From contig OKRF01000176.1 in the NCBI GenBank assembly GCA_900290315.1, positions 1 to 6,048 of the forward strand: 6,048 nucleotides of DNA, written 5' to 3'. This document shows, piece by piece, positions 5,337-6,048 of this stretch. Every line of letters begins with the position of its first letter. The stretch's first letter is position 1. Below the pieces are notes generated by a model. It saw only the letters and a list, made by a program, of their open reading frames with translations, had not been told where the DNA came from and did not search any database. A program made the translations under genes and the position numbers. The stretch is from Candidatus Sulfopaludibacter sp. SbA3 (GTDB lineage: Bacteria > Acidobacteriota > Terriglobia > Bryobacterales > Bryobacteraceae).

Positions 5337-6048
5337 ATGCTACTGGCGGCAGCCTTGCTCTGCGCTACCTGCGCGCCGCGCCACGCGCCCGCGAAACTGA
5401 CGATTGCCGCAGCAGCGGACCTGCAGTTCGCGCTGGAGGATGTTTCGCGCCAGTTCCACGCCGCGCACCCGGACGTGGAAACCCAGGTGGTGTACGGCTC
5501 TTCGGGCAACTTCTTCGCGCAGATCCGCAACCAGGCGCCCTTCGACCTGTTTCTCTCCGCTGACCTGGAGTACCCGCGCCAGCTTGCGCAACAGGGTTTG
5601 GCCGTGCCCGATTCGATCTTTCCGTATGCCGTAGGCCGCCTGGCGGTGTGGGTGCCCGCGCCATCGCCGTTGGATGTGGCGCGCCTGCAGATGCAGACTC
5701 TCCTCGATCCCTCGGTGAAGCACATTGCCATTGCAAATCCGCAGCATGCGCCTTACGGGCGCGCGGCGGAAGCGGCCCTGCACAAGCTCGGCGTGTACGA
5801 TCGGATTGCCGCCAAACTGGTCTTCGCAGAGAACATCGCCCAGACTCTGCAATTCGTGCAGAGCGGCGCGGCCGAAGTGGGGCTGGTAGCCCTCTCGCTC
5901 GCTGTTGCACCTGCCGTGCGCGGACAGGGCCGTTACTGGGAAGTGCCGCTGGACGCCTATCCCACACTGTGGCAGGGGGGCGCGATTTTGAAGCGCGCTC
6001 AAGGCTCACCCGCGGCCGCCCTGTTCCGCGCGTACCTGACTAGCGCCG
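5337..6048 (+). CDS. modA: Molybdate ABC transporter substrate-binding protein ModA, 3' end missing
   Basis: The frame is open from ATG 5337 to the window end, giving 237 residues and no stop. ModA binds molybdate (or tungstate) in the periplasm and hands it to ModBC. Motifs are 'KLTIAAAADLQFAL' (20-33), 'YGSSGNFFAQI' (53-63), 'PFDLFLSADLEYP' (68-80), 'IAIANPQHAPYGRAAEAALHKLG', and 'FVQSGAAEVGLVALSLA'. At the first oxyanion-binding position E. coli ModA has Ser12; here it is Asp28, while the second serine site (Ser55/Ser56) is kept. The start is uncertain. From 5337 the leader 'MLLAAALLCATCAPRHAPA' has no positive n-region, while an in-frame ATG at 5307 adds MTLSSIRDHS and gives a more normal signal peptide, overlapping the regulator by 7 nt. 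Neither has a strong Shine-Dalgarno (GAG at 5326-5328 before 5337). It is divergent from the PBP_like regulator; modB and modC are expected to the right. Confidence 0.88.
   Translation, partial: MLLAAALLCATCAPRHAPAKLTIAAAADLQFALEDVSRQFHAAHPDVETQVVYGSSGNFFAQIRNQAPFDLFLSADLEYPRQLAQQGLAVPDSIFPYAVGRLAVWVPAPSPLDVARLQMQTLLDPSVKHIAIANPQHAPYGRAAEAALHKLGVYDRIAAKLVFAENIAQTLQFVQSGAAEVGLVALSLAVAPAVRGQGRYWEVPLDAYPTLWQGGAILKRAQGSPAAALFRAYLTSA

Noticed and set aside
5340..6009. Minus-strand frames of 214 and 220 codons and a + frame at 5648-6043 opposite or across modA
   Set aside because: The modA frame is open to the window edge and has consecutive ModA motifs. The others are Arg/Ala/Pro-rich shadows.

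Overview
The window is GC-rich and densely coded. It most resembles a chromosomal segment of an Acidobacteriota genome, with the Bryobacterales/Solibacter group the best guess. This rests on gene content: a divergent secreted-type GH28, a secreted ThuA-like protein, a short exported protein with a 'KIPMSFRVGGQLMAPGSYEV' block, and DUF3047. It is an inference from remembered families, not a database result.

Layout. (1) Positions 1-2530, + strand, hold a probable three-gene operon. It contains the 3' part of a GH28-like pectin hydrolase, a ThuA-domain protein with a signal peptide, and a phytanoyl-CoA dioxygenase (PhyH)-type Fe(II)/2-oxoglutarate oxygenase that starts at a TTG inside the ThuA gene. 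A role in breaking down and modifying plant or microbial sugars is likely. (2) 2531-2777 is a non-coding stretch rich in inverted repeats. (3) 2778-3212 encodes a small exported protein of unknown function. (4) 3213-3396 is intergenic with one GC-rich hairpin. (5) 3397-4071 encodes an exported DUF3047 protein. (6) 4086-4175, minus strand, is an intact tRNA-Ser(CGA) with encoded CCA, converging on the DUF3047 gene. (7) 4210-5313, minus strand, is a one-component regulator joining an XRE-type helix-turn-helix to a periplasmic-binding-protein-like (PBP_like) domain. (8) From about 5337 to the window end, + strand, is modA, the molybdate-binding protein of an ABC transporter, cut off by the window edge and divergent from the regulator.

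The regulator and modA look like a functional pair. Their start codons are only 23 bp apart, or overlap if modA starts at an upstream ATG, and a perfect 6-4-6 inverted repeat covers the regulator's first codons. The regulator probably senses molybdate, tungstate or a molybdenum-cofactor-related ligand and controls uptake genes, most of which would lie beyond the right edge.

I found no CRISPR array, insertion sequence, phage gene or obviously new multi-gene defence system. The points most worth a second look are the compact regulator/modA junction, the stacked inverted repeats at 2617-2729, the missing GHG histidine in the GH28 protein and the Asp at a ligand-serine position in ModA.
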